From positions 62,001 to 126,000 of the forward strand of contig NZ_JAHWXY010000006.1 of the NCBI RefSeq assembly GCF_024281235.1: a DNA stretch of 64,000 nucleotides, written 5' to 3'. Origin of the DNA: Shinella daejeonensis (GTDB taxonomy: Bacteria; Pseudomonadota; Alphaproteobacteria; Rhizobiales; Rhizobiaceae). Under the pieces are notes generated by a model. That model did not search any database and was not told the origin of the DNA. It saw nothing but the letters and a program-made list of their open reading frames with translations. The position numbers and the translations under genes were made by a program. Below are positions 19,011 to 27,866 of the stretch, piece after piece. Within the stretch, counting starts at the first letter, position 1; each line of letters begins with the position of its first letter.

Positions 19011-19907
19011 ATGGACCGTTTCACCAGCATGCAGGTCTTCGTGAAAGTCGCCGATCTCGGCTCCTTCGCGGCGGCGGCGAATGAACTGAAACTGTCGCCG
19101 GCCATGGTCGCCAAGCATATCCGCACTCTGGAGGAGCGGCTTCAGGTGACGCTGATCCGCCGCACGACCCGGCGGCAGAGCCTGACCGATGTGGGCCTGA
19201 GCTTTCTGGAGCGCTGCCGCTCGATCCTCAGCGAGGTGGAGGCGGCCGAGAACCTTGCGGCCGAAAGCCAGAGCGCGCCGCGCGGGCTTTTGCGGGTCAA
19301 CGCGCCGATGACTTTCGGCAGCACCAGCCTTGCCCGCGCGCTGCCCGACTATCTGCGCGCCCATCCGGACGTCAGCGTCGAGCTGACCATCACCGACCGG
19401 ATGGTCGATCTGGTCGACGAGGGCTTCGACGCGGTGATCCGCATCGGCGAACTTGCCGACACCTCATTGCGGGCGCTGGCGATGACGCCTTATGAAATGG
19501 CGCTGTGCGCCGCGCCCGCCTATCTGGCGGCTCATCCCGCGCCACGGCGTCCCGCCGATCTGGCCAACCACGCCTGCCTGGGTTTCGCTCACTGGGCGCC
19601 CCGCAACCAGTGGAGCTTCGAAGGTCCGGACAAAACGACGGAGACGGTCGAGGTTCACGGCCCCCTCACCGTCAATATCGGGCACGCTTTGCGGATGGCG
19701 GCGCTGGCGGGACTTGGAATCATTCTTCAGCCGCGCATCCTGCTTCAGGACGACATCGACGCTGGGCTTCTGGTTTCGCTCCTGCCGGACTGGCGGCACG
19801 CCGCCCGCCCGATGCATATCCTCACCGCGCCCGACCGGCGCAGAACCCGCAAGCTCGCCAGCTTCGTCGAATTTATCGCCCAGCGCTTCCCGCTGCGTGG
19901 ACAATGA
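19011..19907 (+). CDS. LysR-family transcriptional regulator
   Basis: A 298-residue regulator with the N-terminal winged helix-turn-helix (MQVFVKVADLGSFAAAANEL then LSPAMVAKHIRTLEERL) and a periplasmic-binding-like effector domain (LRVNAPMTFGSTSLARALPD). The ATG at 19011 gives the standard LysR N-terminus MDRFTSMQVFV. It is divergent from the aldo/keto reductase stump-SDR pair with about 100 AT-rich bases between, the usual arrangement in which LysR proteins control the neighbouring operon and themselves. The effector is unknown. Confidence 0.92.
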   Translation: MDRFTSMQVFVKVADLGSFAAAANELKLSPAMVAKHIRTLEERLQVTLIRRTTRRQSLTDVGLSFLERCRSILSEVEAAENLAAESQSAPRGLLRVNAPMTFGSTSLARALPDYLRAHPDVSVELTITDRMVDLVDEGFDAVIRIGELADTSLRALAMTPYEMALCAAPAYLAAHPAPRRPADLANHACLGFAHWAPRNQWSFEGPDKTTETVEVHGPLTVNIGHALRMAALAGLGIILQPRILLQDDIDAGLLVSLLPDWRHAARPMHILTAPDRRRTRKLASFVEFIAQRFPLRGQ

Positions 19908-20094
19908 AACACGCAGAGCGGTCGTGGACCGTTATAGCAAAAGGCTAATATGGTGCGGTATATCCACGCCACGTTAGCCTCAACGACTTCGGCCTGGACA
20001 AGCGCGTCATTGCCGAAATCCTCAGGTGAGAAGATTATTCGCCGTCCCGTCGGACGCAGCGCTGCAACCGAAGCGATTATACGAAAATCCAGGC
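19908..20094. other. Spacer between lysR and tRNA-Gly with a possible gene remnant
   Basis: No complete gene is present. One plus-strand frame (about 19950-20030) reads YGAVYPRHVSLNDFGLDK followed by RVIAEILR and a stop, which looks like the end of a protein but has no start; it could be a gene remnant or chance. Confidence 0.3.
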
Positions 20095-20168
20095 TGGAGC
20101 GGGTAGCGGGAATCGAACCCGCGCGTTCAGCTTGGGAAGCTGGCAGGCTACCATTACATCATACCCGC
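20095..20168 (-). tRNA. tRNA-Gly (anticodon CCC)
   Basis: On the minus strand the acceptor GCGGGTA pairs with TACCCGC before a discriminator T and an encoded CCA; the T arm is GCGGG-TTCGATT-CCCGC and the anticodon loop is TTCCCAA within a CAGC/GCTG stem. The anticodon CCC reads GGG glycine codons. Confidence 0.93.
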
Positions 20169-20245
20169 GAGGAGCGCAGTCATTCAACAGTTCGACGAAG
20201 CTGTCAAGCACCTGGCCCGTAAAGCCGCGCGAGCGGGCATCGGCT

Positions 20246-21355
20246 TCAGGGAGTGCGGAAATGCTTCGACAGCTTCAGGCCCTGCGCCTGATAGTTGGAG
20301 CCGACGCCGGAGCCGTAGAGGCCGGCGGGAGCGTCCAGCATATGCTCGTAGACGAGCCGGCCGACGATCTGCCCGTGCTCGAGGATGAAGGGAACTTCAT
20401 GGCTACGCACCTCCAGCACCGCGCGACTGCCGGAGCCGCCCGCCGCCGCATGGCCGAAGCCGGGGTCGAAGAAGCCCGCATAATGGACGCGGAACTCGCC
20501 GACGAGCGGATCGAAGGGGGTCATCTCCGCCGCATAGCGCGGCGGCACATGCACCGCCTCGCGCGATACGAGAATATAGAATTCGTCCGGGTCGAGGATC
20601 AGTTCGTTGCGTCCGCGGCTGAACAGCGGCTCCCAGAAATCGAAGATATCGTGCTGGTTCTTGCGGTCGACATCGATGACCGACGTATGGCGCTTGCCGC
20701 GGTAGCCGATCAGGCCGTCCTTGCCCGTCCCCTTGAGATCGATGGATAGCGCAATGCCGCCGGCGGAAACATTGGGCGTCTCGCTGGCGACCAGAACATC
20801 GCTGGCATGCAGCGCCAGAAGCCCGGCGTCATCCAGCAGGGCGTTGCCCTTGCGGAAACGGATCTGGGAAAGACGCGAACCGCGGCGCACGACGATCGGG
20901 AAGGTTCGCGGCGAAATCTCGAGATAGAGCGGGCCGGAATAGCCCGGCGGGATCTTGTCGAATTCCTGCGCCCGGTCGGTGATGACCCGGGTGAAGATGT
21001 CGAGCCGGCCGGTGGAGCTCTTCGGATTGGCCGAGGCGGCCAGTTCGGCCGGCAGATCGAGGCTTTCCATCAGCGGCACGACATAGACGCACCCCGTTTC
21101 AAGCACCGCTCCCTCGCTCAGGTCGATGACATGCAGCTTCAGCCGGTCGAGCTTGTCGGAAACAAGGTTCGCCGGCCCCGGAAGGAAGGAGGCGCGGACG
21201 CGGAACGCCCGGGCCCCGAGCCTCAGGTCAAGGCTTGCCGGCTGGATCTGGTCTTCGTCGAGCGGGGCCTCGCTCCTCAGCCGGCCGGCGTCGTGCAAGC
21301 CGCGAATGGCTCGGTCCGCCAGAATTCCCGCATCGCGCGCCGTAGAAACACCCAT
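20246..21355 (-). CDS. dcd: 2'-deoxycytidine 5'-triphosphate deaminase (long, two-domain form)
   Basis: A 369-residue member of the dCTP deaminase/dUTPase superfamily, nearly twice E. coli Dcd because the fold is present twice, as in other alphaproteobacteria. The first half has IQPASLDLRLG, SANPKSSTGRLDIFTRVI and a PLYLEISPRTFPI strand; the second half has the matching LILDPDEFYILVSREAVHVPP and SRAVLEVRSHEVPFILEHGQ (quoted in part). It deaminates dCTP to dUTP for thymidylate supply. Two ATGs adjoin (21358, 21355). It is divergent from metZ and its riboswitch. Confidence 0.87.
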   Translation of the reverse strand: MGVSTARDAGILADRAIRGLHDAGRLRSEAPLDEDQIQPASLDLRLGARAFRVRASFLPGPANLVSDKLDRLKLHVIDLSEGAVLETGCVYVVPLMESLDLPAELAASANPKSSTGRLDIFTRVITDRAQEFDKIPPGYSGPLYLEISPRTFPIVVRRGSRLSQIRFRKGNALLDDAGLLALHASDVLVASETPNVSAGGIALSIDLKGTGKDGLIGYRGKRHTSVIDVDRKNQHDIFDFWEPLFSRGRNELILDPDEFYILVSREAVHVPPRYAAEMTPFDPLVGEFRVHYAGFFDPGFGHAAAGGSGSRAVLEVRSHEVPFILEHGQIVGRLVYEHMLDAPAGLYGSGVGSNYQAQGLKLSKHFRTP

Positions 21356-21439
21356 CATGATACCGCCCCGTCAGAAGGCCGCACAAAACCAAATGCCGGC
21401 AATTGACGCAAGCGCATCCACGCAGTAATGAGCTTTTAT

Positions 21440-21493
21440 CCCGTGGTGATTTGGCCGGCCGGCTTGCAGCCACGTAAAACAAGTAGCTAAAAA
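21440..21493 (+). ncRNA. SAM-II riboswitch (metA/metZ type)
   Basis: The aptamer core matches the SAM-II consensus: GTGGTGATTTGGCCG, then GGCTTGCAGCCAC closing stem P1, then the A-rich AAAACAAGTAGCTAAAAA pseudoknot strand, in which GCTAAA pairs with the loop. SAM-II binds S-adenosylmethionine and represses methionine biosynthesis genes in alphaproteobacteria. It lies 60 bases before metZ. Confidence 0.92.
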
Positions 21494-21536
21494 GGCCGGG
21501 CATCGGACCGGCCTGCTTTTGCGGCCGGTTTTTTTG
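21494..21536 (+). terminator. Expression platform / intrinsic terminator of the SAM-II riboswitch
   Basis: ACCGGCC (21507-21513) pairs with GGCCGGT (21523-21529), followed by seven T residues. An earlier GGCCGG (21494-21499) can instead pair with CCGGCC (21508-21513), which would break the terminator. The alternative stems suggest SAM-dependent transcription termination; which one forms with ligand is inference. Confidence 0.75.
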
Positions 21537-21554
21537 TTCGAAGGCGATGATCAC

Positions 21555-22739
21555 ATGAGCAAGCCCTGGCGCCCCGCCACCCAACTCGTACATGGCGGGA
21601 CCACCCGCTCGCAGCACGGCGAAACCGCCGAAGCGATTTTCCTGACGCAAGGCTTCGTCTACGACACGGCGGAGGCCGCCGAGGCGCGTTTCAAAGGCGA
21701 GACGGACGGCTTCATCTATGCCCGCTACGGCAGCCCCACGAACGACATGTTCGAAAAGCGCATGTGCATGCTGGAAGGGGCGGAAGACGCCCGCGCCACC
21801 GCCTCCGGCATGGCTGCCGTGGCGGCGGCGATCCTCTGCCAGGTCAAGGCCGGCGATCACATCGTCGCTGCGCGCGCCCTCTTCGGCTCCTGCCGCTGGG
21901 TCGTGGAAACGCTCGCGCCGAGATACGGGATCGAATGCACGCTGGTCGACGGTCGCGATCTTGCCAACTGGGAAAAGGCGATCCGCAAGAACACCCGGGT
22001 CTTCTTCCTCGAAAGCCCGACCAATCCGACACTGGAAGTCGTCGATATCGCAGGCGTCGCAAGGCTTGCCGACCAGATCGGCGCGAAGGTGGTGGTCGAC
22101 AACGTCTTCGCCACGCCCCTGTTTCAGAAGCCGCTGGAACTCGGCGCGCATATCGTCGTCTATTCGGCCACCAAGCATATCGACGGACAGGGGCGCTGCC
22201 TCGGCGGCGTCGTCCTTTCCGACAAGGAATGGATCAACACCCATCTCCAGGACTATTTCCGCCATACCGGCCCGGCGATGTCGCCCTTCAATGCCTGGAC
22301 CCTGCTCAAGGGCATCGAGACCTTGCCGCTGCGCGTACGCCAGCAGACGGAAAACGCCAGCCGCATCGCCGATTTCCTCGCCGGGCAGAAACAGGTCGCC
22401 CGCGTGATCTATCCCGGCCGCAGCGATCATCCACAGGCCGACATCATCGCGCGCCAGATGACCGGTGGATCGACGCTGGTCTGCCTCGAACTGAAGGGCG
22501 GCAAGGACGCCGCCTTCGCGCTTCAGAATGCGCTGGACGTGGTGAAGATCTCCAACAATCTGGGCGACGCCAAGAGCCTGATCACCCATCCGGCGACCAC
22601 GACGCACAAGAACCTCGCCGAGGAAGCGCGCGCCGAACTCGGTATCGCCGCCGGCACGCTGCGCTTTTCGGCCGGGATCGAAGACGGCGATGACCTCCTG
22701 GAGGATTTCGCCCGCGCCCTGTCACGGGTTCCCGCCTGA
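21555..22739 (+). CDS. metZ: O-succinylhomoserine sulfhydrylase
   Basis: A 394-residue Cys/Met-metabolism PLP enzyme that would make homocysteine from O-succinyl- or O-acetylhomoserine and sulfide. The PLP lysine is Lys207 in YSATKHIDGQGRCLGG, with the ARYGSPTNDMFEKRM and TRVFFLESPTNPTLEVVDI segments (the latter in part) conserved. The features YRHTGP-like FRHTGPAMSPFNAW and SLGDAKSL-like NNLGDAKSLITHPATTTHKN separate it from MetB. The ATG at 21555 has AAGGCG upstream. Control by the SAM-II riboswitch supports the methionine role. Confidence 0.93.
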   Translation: MSKPWRPATQLVHGGTTRSQHGETAEAIFLTQGFVYDTAEAAEARFKGETDGFIYARYGSPTNDMFEKRMCMLEGAEDARATASGMAAVAAAILCQVKAGDHIVAARALFGSCRWVVETLAPRYGIECTLVDGRDLANWEKAIRKNTRVFFLESPTNPTLEVVDIAGVARLADQIGAKVVVDNVFATPLFQKPLELGAHIVVYSATKHIDGQGRCLGGVVLSDKEWINTHLQDYFRHTGPAMSPFNAWTLLKGIETLPLRVRQQTENASRIADFLAGQKQVARVIYPGRSDHPQADIIARQMTGGSTLVCLELKGGKDAAFALQNALDVVKISNNLGDAKSLITHPATTTHKNLAEEARAELGIAAGTLRFSAGIEDGDDLLEDFARALSRVPA

Positions 22740-22861
22740 GCGACGCGCGATGCGATGACAAGGCAGGCGCTGGCCGGTCTGCGGCCGGCGCTTCAACGGC
22801 CTCTTCTTGACGCAATGAATTGCTGTAGAATGGGGCGAGGCCATCAGTTCAAGGTTTCCGC

Positions 22862-23254
22862 ATGTATCGAGCGCTGACCCGCGACATCGAAGTCACCGTA
22901 GAGCCCTACTACCTGGCCGACCAGTCGGACCCGGAGGACAATCGCTATGTCTGGGGGTATCGTGTCGTCATCGCCAATCACTCCGGGACCGCCGTCCGGC
23001 TGGTGACGCGCTACTGGCACGTCACCGACGAGAACGGGCAGGTCGATGAGGTGACAGGCCCCGGCGTCATCGGCGAGCAGCCGGTGCTGCGGCCCGGCGA
23101 CACCTATGAATATTCTTCCGGCTGTCCGCTCGACACCCCTTCCGGCATCATGTTCGGCCGCTATCGCATGGAGACGGAGGAGGGCGAGGCCTTCGACGTC
23201 GCCATCCCCGCCTTCTCCCTCGATACGCCCGGACAGGTGCGGGTGCTGAACTGA
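22862..23254 (+). CDS. apaG: ApaG (CorD-family) protein
   Basis: A 130-residue beta-sandwich protein of normal length. The conserved segments are [53 protein letters not shown] and a Gly-rich [19 protein letters not shown]. ApaG is widespread; its role is unclear, with suggested links to Mg/Co tolerance and to F-box-like domains in eukaryotes. It follows metZ by about 120 bases with its own start region, and a rhizobial intergenic repeat follows it. Confidence 0.92.
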   Translation: MYRALTRDIEVTVEPYYLADQSDPEDNRYVWGYRVVIANHSGTAVRLVTRYWHVTDENGQVDEVTGPGVIGEQPVLRPGDTYEYSSGCPLDTPSGIMFGRYRMETEEGEAFDVAIPAFSLDTPGQVRVLN

Positions 23255-23264
23255 CGGCCGGCTG

Positions 23265-23368
23265 AAGCGGTTCGGGTTTTCACAGGTTCGGCAGAACCGC
23301 TCCATCTCTTTGTATGGGCCGCATTTCCGGACGCAAAACCGTTTCACACGTTTGCTGGAAATGCTCCC
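23265..23368. repeat. RIME-like rhizobial intergenic repeat, full copy
   Basis: The element starts AGCGGTTCGGGTTTTCACAG and has CTCCATCTCTTTGT in the middle, then CATTTCCGGACGCAAAACCG and GCTGGAAATGCTCC at its end. This string is a familiar dispersed palindromic intergenic repeat of Rhizobiaceae. It can fold into paired hairpins and sits between the convergent apaG and hslO genes. A shorter relative lies at 57903. Confidence 0.7.
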
Positions 23369-23380
23369 GGCCCTCGCCCC

Positions 23381-24379
23381 TTACGCGGGCAGGACTTCCG
23401 CCGCCTCGAAGCGATAGGTCGTCGAGCAGAATTCGCAGGTCACGGCGATCTCGTTTTCCGCATCCGCACTCTCTTCGATCTCCTCGCGGGAGAGGCCGGA
23501 AAGCACGCTCTTCAGCTTCTCGCGCGAACAGGAGCAGCAGTCGAAGACCTTCTGCGGCGGATAGACCCGCACGCCGCGCTCGTGGAACAGCCGGAACAGC
23601 AGCCGCTCGATGCCGACGTTGGGATCCGTCAGTTCGTCGGTATCGATCGTTTCGACCATCGCCCGGGCTTCGGCCCAGTTGTCATCCTCGCCAAGGCTGT
23701 GCGCCATCGTCTCGCCGTCGCCGCCGGGAAGATCGGGCTGCCGCATACGTTCCGGGGCGGGCGGCAGGAACTGCGCCACCATGCCGCCGGCCCGCCAGCG
23801 ATGACGCGCCCGGCCGTCCTCGTCGCGGTCGAACAGTTCCGCCACGCCAAGGCGCACCCGGGTCGGAATCTGCTCCGACTGGCGGAAATAGACGCCGGCG
23901 ATTTCCTCCAGCGTGTGACCATCGAGCGGCACGATGCCCTGATAGCGCTGGGTGTGCGGACCCTGATCGATGGTGAAGGCGAGGACGCCCTTGCCGAGCA
24001 GTTCATGCGGCTCGGTGCGTCCTGCCGCCACCGCGCTGTCGAGAGCGGCCTGGTCGAAGCGGGCATAGGCGCGCACGTTCTCCGGCGCGGAGAAATCGGC
24101 CACCAGCAGATCGACCGGGCCATCGCCCTTCGTCTGCACGATCAGCTTGCCCTCGAATTTCAGCGACGTGCCGAGCAGCACCGTCAGGGTGATCGCCTCG
24201 GCCAGCAGGCGGGCGACCGGCGGCGGGTAATCGTGCCGCCCGAGGATACCGTCGAGCATGGGGCCAAGCTGCACGGCGCGACCCCGCACGTCGAGGCCCT
24301 CCACCTGGAACGGCAGGACGTGGTCGTCGCCGGAAAATCCGGGCTCACCGAGCTTGGGGGCGGTCTGTGCTATCGTCAT
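23381..24379 (-). CDS. hslO: Hsp33 redox-regulated chaperone
   Basis: A 332-residue protein, slightly longer than E. coli Hsp33 (about 292), as in other alphaproteobacteria. The N-terminal domain carries DLLVADFSAPENVRAYARFD; the C-terminal zinc-binding redox switch has the CxC (in DCCSCSREK) and CEFC motifs. On oxidation it releases zinc and unfolds to become a holdase. The ATG at 24379 follows AGGGA. It is head-to-tail downstream of argF on the same strand with about 185 bases between. Confidence 0.94.
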   Translation of the reverse strand: MTIAQTAPKLGEPGFSGDDHVLPFQVEGLDVRGRAVQLGPMLDGILGRHDYPPPVARLLAEAITLTVLLGTSLKFEGKLIVQTKGDGPVDLLVADFSAPENVRAYARFDQAALDSAVAAGRTEPHELLGKGVLAFTIDQGPHTQRYQGIVPLDGHTLEEIAGVYFRQSEQIPTRVRLGVAELFDRDEDGRARHRWRAGGMVAQFLPPAPERMRQPDLPGGDGETMAHSLGEDDNWAEARAMVETIDTDELTDPNVGIERLLFRLFHERGVRVYPPQKVFDCCSCSREKLKSVLSGLSREEIEESADAENEIAVTCEFCSTTYRFEAAEVLPA

Positions 24380-24564
24380 GATGTTCCCTGCACGCCGCAA
24401 TGCCGCCGAATCCGATCGGCCGGGCACCCGCGGGCGTTCCAACGTGATTGATGCGCTCCGGGCCGATCATTCCATGGCGACCGGTCGCGCGCCAGAGGCG
24501 GCGCCGGAAGGCGCCTTGCGATGATGCCTAGATCGGAACGGCGGCCGGTCTTTTCAAGAGAGCC

Positions 24565-25476
24565 TCAGACGAGGCCGAAGCACCAGGCGATGATCGACTT
24601 CTGCGCGTGCAGGCGATTTTCCGCCTCGTCGAAGACCACGGACTGCGGACCGTCGATGACCTCGTCCGTCACCTCCTCACCGCGATGAGCCGGCAGGCAA
24701 TGCATGAAAAGCGCGTTCTCATTGGCGCGGGCCATCAGCTCGCCGTTGACCTGATAGGGCTGGAAGATGTTGTGGCCGCGCGCCCGGTGTTCCTGGTTCA
24801 TGGAGACCCAGGTATCGGTAACGACAAGGTCGGCGCCCTCGACGGTTGCCTCGGGATCATGGCCGAGCACGATGTCGCCGCCGTTGTCGCGCGCCCAGTT
24901 GAGGATCCGGTCGTCCGGTTCCGAGCCGAGCGGCACCGCCATCTTCATCCGGTAGCCGAAGCGCGCCGAGCCCTCGACGAAGGAGTGAAGCACGTTGTTG
25001 CCGTCGCCGCTCCAGGCGAACGTACGCCCCCGGGTCGAACCGCGATGCTCCTCGAAGGTCATGATATCCGCCATGATCTGGCAGGGATGGGTGAGATCGG
25101 TGAGCGCATTGATGACCGGGACGGTCGCATGTTCGGCCAGCTCCAGCAGGCGGGAATGATCGGTCGTGCGGATCATGATGGCGTCGACATAGCGCGAAAG
25201 CACCCTGGCCGTATCACCGATGGTCTCCGCGCGGCCGAGCTGCATCTCCGTGCCGGACAGGAAAAGCGTCTCGCCGCCGAGCTGGCGCATGCCGACGTCG
25301 AAGGAGACGCGCGTGCGGGTGGAGGGTTTTTCGAAGATCATCGCCAGCATCTTGCCGGAAAGCGGCCTGCCTTCCGTGCCTGACTTGCGGGCCGCCTTGC
25401 GGGCGTGGGCGTCGTCCATGATGTTGCGGAGATCGTCGGCCGTCACGGCGGAAAGATCAAGAAAATGCTTGGCCAT
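24565..25476 (-). CDS. argF: Ornithine carbamoyltransferase
   Basis: A 303-residue anabolic-type enzyme converting ornithine and carbamoyl phosphate to citrulline. It has the carbamoyl phosphate loop STRTR, HPCQ and the C-terminal [11 protein letters not shown] motif with the catalytic Cys. The ATG at 25476 has AGGA upstream; the preceding codons are not conserved. It lies 72 bases after argD on the same strand, making an argDF arginine unit. Confidence 0.95.
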   Translation of the reverse strand: MAKHFLDLSAVTADDLRNIMDDAHARKAARKSGTEGRPLSGKMLAMIFEKPSTRTRVSFDVGMRQLGGETLFLSGTEMQLGRAETIGDTARVLSRYVDAIMIRTTDHSRLLELAEHATVPVINALTDLTHPCQIMADIMTFEEHRGSTRGRTFAWSGDGNNVLHSFVEGSARFGYRMKMAVPLGSEPDDRILNWARDNGGDIVLGHDPEATVEGADLVVTDTWVSMNQEHRARGHNIFQPYQVNGELMARANENALFMHCLPAHRGEEVTDEVIDGPQSVVFDEAENRLHAQKSIIAWCFGLV

Positions 25477-25548
25477 GCTATGTCCTGTCCATCTCGGAAG
25501 CATTTCCGGCGACAACGAGATCGCCCGCAACGCTCCGTTCGTTTGTTT

Positions 25549-26742
25549 TCACGCGGCCTTGCCGGCGGCCGTCAAGGCCGCGGCCGCCCGTTCGAGGCGG
25601 GACAACCCTTCGCGCGCCTCCCCGGCCGTCGTCGTCAGCGGCGGCAACAGACGCAGCACATTGTCGCCGGCCGAGACCGCAAGCAGCTTTTCGGCGCGCA
25701 CGGCCTTCAGCAGATCCGCGACCGGCACCTTCGACTTGACGCCGAGCATCAGTCCTTCCCCGCGAATATCCTCGATGACATCCGGGAAACTGTCCTTGAG
25801 AGCGGCGAGCCCCTGGCGGAAGACCAGCGCCACGTCGCGCACATGATCGAGGAAACCGTCCTCCAGAACGACATCGAGAACCGCGTTACCGACCGCCATC
25901 GCGAGCGGATTGCCGCCATAGGTGGTGCCATGCGTGCCCGCCACCATGCCCGATGCGGCCTCGGCGGTCGCCAGGCAGGCGCCGAGCGGGAAGCCGCCGC
26001 CGATGCCCTTGGCCACCGCCATGATATCCGGCGTGATCCCCGCCCATTCATGGGCGAAAAGGCGGCCGGTGCGGCCAACGCCGGTCTGCACCTCGTCGAG
26101 GATGAGGAGCAGACCGTATTCGTCGCAGAGGCGACGCAGTTCCTGCAAGAATTCCTTCGACACGGGGCGGATGCCGCTTTCGCCCTGCACCGGCTCGATG
26201 AGGATTCCGGCGGTCTCGTCGGTGATCGCATCCTTCACGGCGGCGATATCGCCGAAGGGGATCTGATAGAAACCCGCCGCCTTGGGGCCGAAGCCCTCGA
26301 GATATTTCTCCTGGCCGCCGGCGGCGAGCGTCGCCAGCGTGCGGCCGTGGAAAGCGCCTTCGAACGTGATGATATGGAACTTGCCGGCGTGACCCTTGGA
26401 ATAATGATAGCGACGCGCCGTCTTGATCGCGCATTCGAGCGCTTCTGCGCCGGAATTGGCAAAGAACACCTTATCCGCGAAAGTGGCTTCCACCAACCGC
26501 CTTCCGAGCGTTTCCTGCCCGGGAATGTCGTAGAGGTTGGACAGATGCCAGAGCTTGTCGGCCTGCTCCTTGAGCGCGGCCACCAGATGAGGATGCGCAT
26601 GGCCGAGCGAATTGACGGCGATGCCGGCGGCGAAATCGAGGTATCGCTCGCCACTCTCGTCGATCAGCCAGACGCCCTCCCCGCGCGTGAACCGCAAGGG
26701 AGCACGCAAATAGGTATCATAGAGCGGCGCGGCGTCGACCAT
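25549..26742 (-). CDS. argD: Acetylornithine aminotransferase
   Basis: A 397-residue class III PLP aminotransferase for arginine (and probably lysine) biosynthesis. Conserved parts are [31 protein letters not shown] (Asp binding the pyridine), and the lysine motif [17 protein letters not shown]. The ATG at 26742 gives [20 protein letters not shown]; an ATG 39 bases upstream lacks a ribosome site. It is the first gene of the argD-argF unit and divergent from gcrA. Confidence 0.93.
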   Translation of the reverse strand: MVDAAPLYDTYLRAPLRFTRGEGVWLIDESGERYLDFAAGIAVNSLGHAHPHLVAALKEQADKLWHLSNLYDIPGQETLGRRLVEATFADKVFFANSGAEALECAIKTARRYHYSKGHAGKFHIITFEGAFHGRTLATLAAGGQEKYLEGFGPKAAGFYQIPFGDIAAVKDAITDETAGILIEPVQGESGIRPVSKEFLQELRRLCDEYGLLLILDEVQTGVGRTGRLFAHEWAGITPDIMAVAKGIGGGFPLGACLATAEAASGMVAGTHGTTYGGNPLAMAVGNAVLDVVLEDGFLDHVRDVALVFRQGLAALKDSFPDVIEDIRGEGLMLGVKSKVPVADLLKAVRAEKLLAVSAGDNVLRLLPPLTTTAGEAREGLSRLERAAAALTAAGKAA

Positions 26743-27166
26743 GGCGCGGGTCCTTCGAAAAATGAAGACTGGATTTTCCATCGGGTGGCTTGACTTTTCC
26801 AGGAGCGGAAAAATCAAAAGCCGCCTTGCGGCGGCATGCCTCACTATCTTCATTTCGCATCGCCCTGTCAACAAAATCGGAAGACGAAAGGCATGAAACT
26901 GCGGCGGATCACGGCCTCGCGCGCTTTTGTGCAAGTGTCGCAAGCGGGGCACACCCGGGCAGCAAGTTGGGGAAAACTCGAAAATCGATTCGGCTCGATT
27001 CCGGCGACTCTTGTCACGGAGTCCCCCGGACTCTAGGTTAGCCTCAATTACTAGACTGCAAGCGGCGGAACTAGTCACCAACAGTACCAAGGCGTTCGGG
27101 CTCCGGATTCCCTCCGGAGCGACGATGAGGGATTCCCCCATTGCGACGCCGCATGGAGACAAAGGC
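26743..27166. promoter_or_regulatory. argD-gcrA divergent region with dense GANTC sites
   Basis: This 424-base gap holds no gene. It contains seven GANTC sites within 149 bases: 26987, 26997, 27006, 27019, 27029, 27106 and 27131. GANTC is the target of the cell-cycle methyltransferase CcrM, and methylated GANTC sites are bound with preference by GcrA. About 0.6 sites would be expected by chance. This supports methylation-dependent autoregulation of gcrA. Confidence 0.7.
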
Positions 27167-27694
27167 ATGAGCTGGACAGACGAGCGCGTCGAAAGACTTA
27201 CGAAACTCTGGAGCGAAGGGCTGAGCGCAAGTCAGATCGCGGCGCAACTGGGCGGCGTCAGCCGCAACGCCGTTATCGGCAAGGTGCATCGTCTCAACCT
27301 CCCGGGCCGCGTCAAGGCCGGTGGCAGCCAGGTCTCCAGCCGGCCGAAGCGCACCCCGCCTGCGCCCGCAAGGCCGGCGGGCTTTTCCGCCCGCCCCGCT
27401 TCCCCGCGTCCCGCCGCCCGTCCGGCGGCCGCAAGGGAGGAGAGCGAGACGAGCCTGACGATCGCAAGCGAGCAGCTGCCGGTCGCCGCCAATGCCAACG
27501 CCGTCGTCGTGCCGATGTCGCGAAAGCTGGAGCTGACACAGCTTACCGAACGCACCTGCAAATGGCCGATCGGCGATCCGCTGAACGAGGATTTCCATTT
27601 CTGCGGCAATGAATCGCCGGACAATTCGCCCTATTGCACCTACCATCAGCGGCTGGCCTACCAGCCTTCGGGCGAACGCCGGCGCGCGCGCTGA
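27167..27694 (+). CDS. gcrA: Cell-cycle transcriptional regulator GcrA
   Basis: A 175-residue GcrA. The N-terminal helix-turn-helix domain is [20 protein letters not shown] followed by [10 protein letters not shown] and [18 protein letters not shown] Pro/Ala/Arg-rich linker follows, then a C-terminal Cys/His region ([22 protein letters not shown]) that binds sigma-70 domain 2. GcrA activates genes at GANTC-methylated promoters with CcrM. The ATG at 27167 follows GGAGA. Its neighbourhood with argDF and phoB is as in rhizobia. Confidence 0.95.
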   Translation: MSWTDERVERLTKLWSEGLSASQIAAQLGGVSRNAVIGKVHRLNLPGRVKAGGSQVSSRPKRTPPAPARPAGFSARPASPRPAARPAAAREESETSLTIASEQLPVAANANAVVVPMSRKLELTQLTERTCKWPIGDPLNEDFHFCGNESPDNSPYCTYHQRLAYQPSGERRRAR

Positions 27695-27718
27695 GCCATC
27701 CGCAGCCTTGAAGCGACG

Positions 27719-27741
27719 ACGGGCCTTTCGAGGCCCGTTTT
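27719..27741 (+). terminator. Intrinsic terminator of gcrA
   Basis: ACGGGCCT pairs with AGGCCCGT across a short TTCG loop and is followed by TTTTCGTTT. Confidence 0.85.
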
Positions 27742-27814
27742 CGTTTGCGGATGACCTCTCGCCACGGGCAGACAGCCAAAGGTACGACCGTCAGCCCTCA
27801 CGGGGCAGAAACGC

Positions 27815-27838
27815 AAACAGGCCCCGAAAGGCCTGTTT
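27815..27838 (-). terminator. Intrinsic terminator downstream of phoB
   Basis: AAACAGGCC pairs with GGCCTGTTT around CCGAAA. Reading toward phoB's downstream side the run TTT follows; T-runs on the other side make it possibly bidirectional. Confidence 0.75.
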
Positions 27839-27866
27839 TTCCTTTTTCGGAAGGGAAAGCTTTCCG

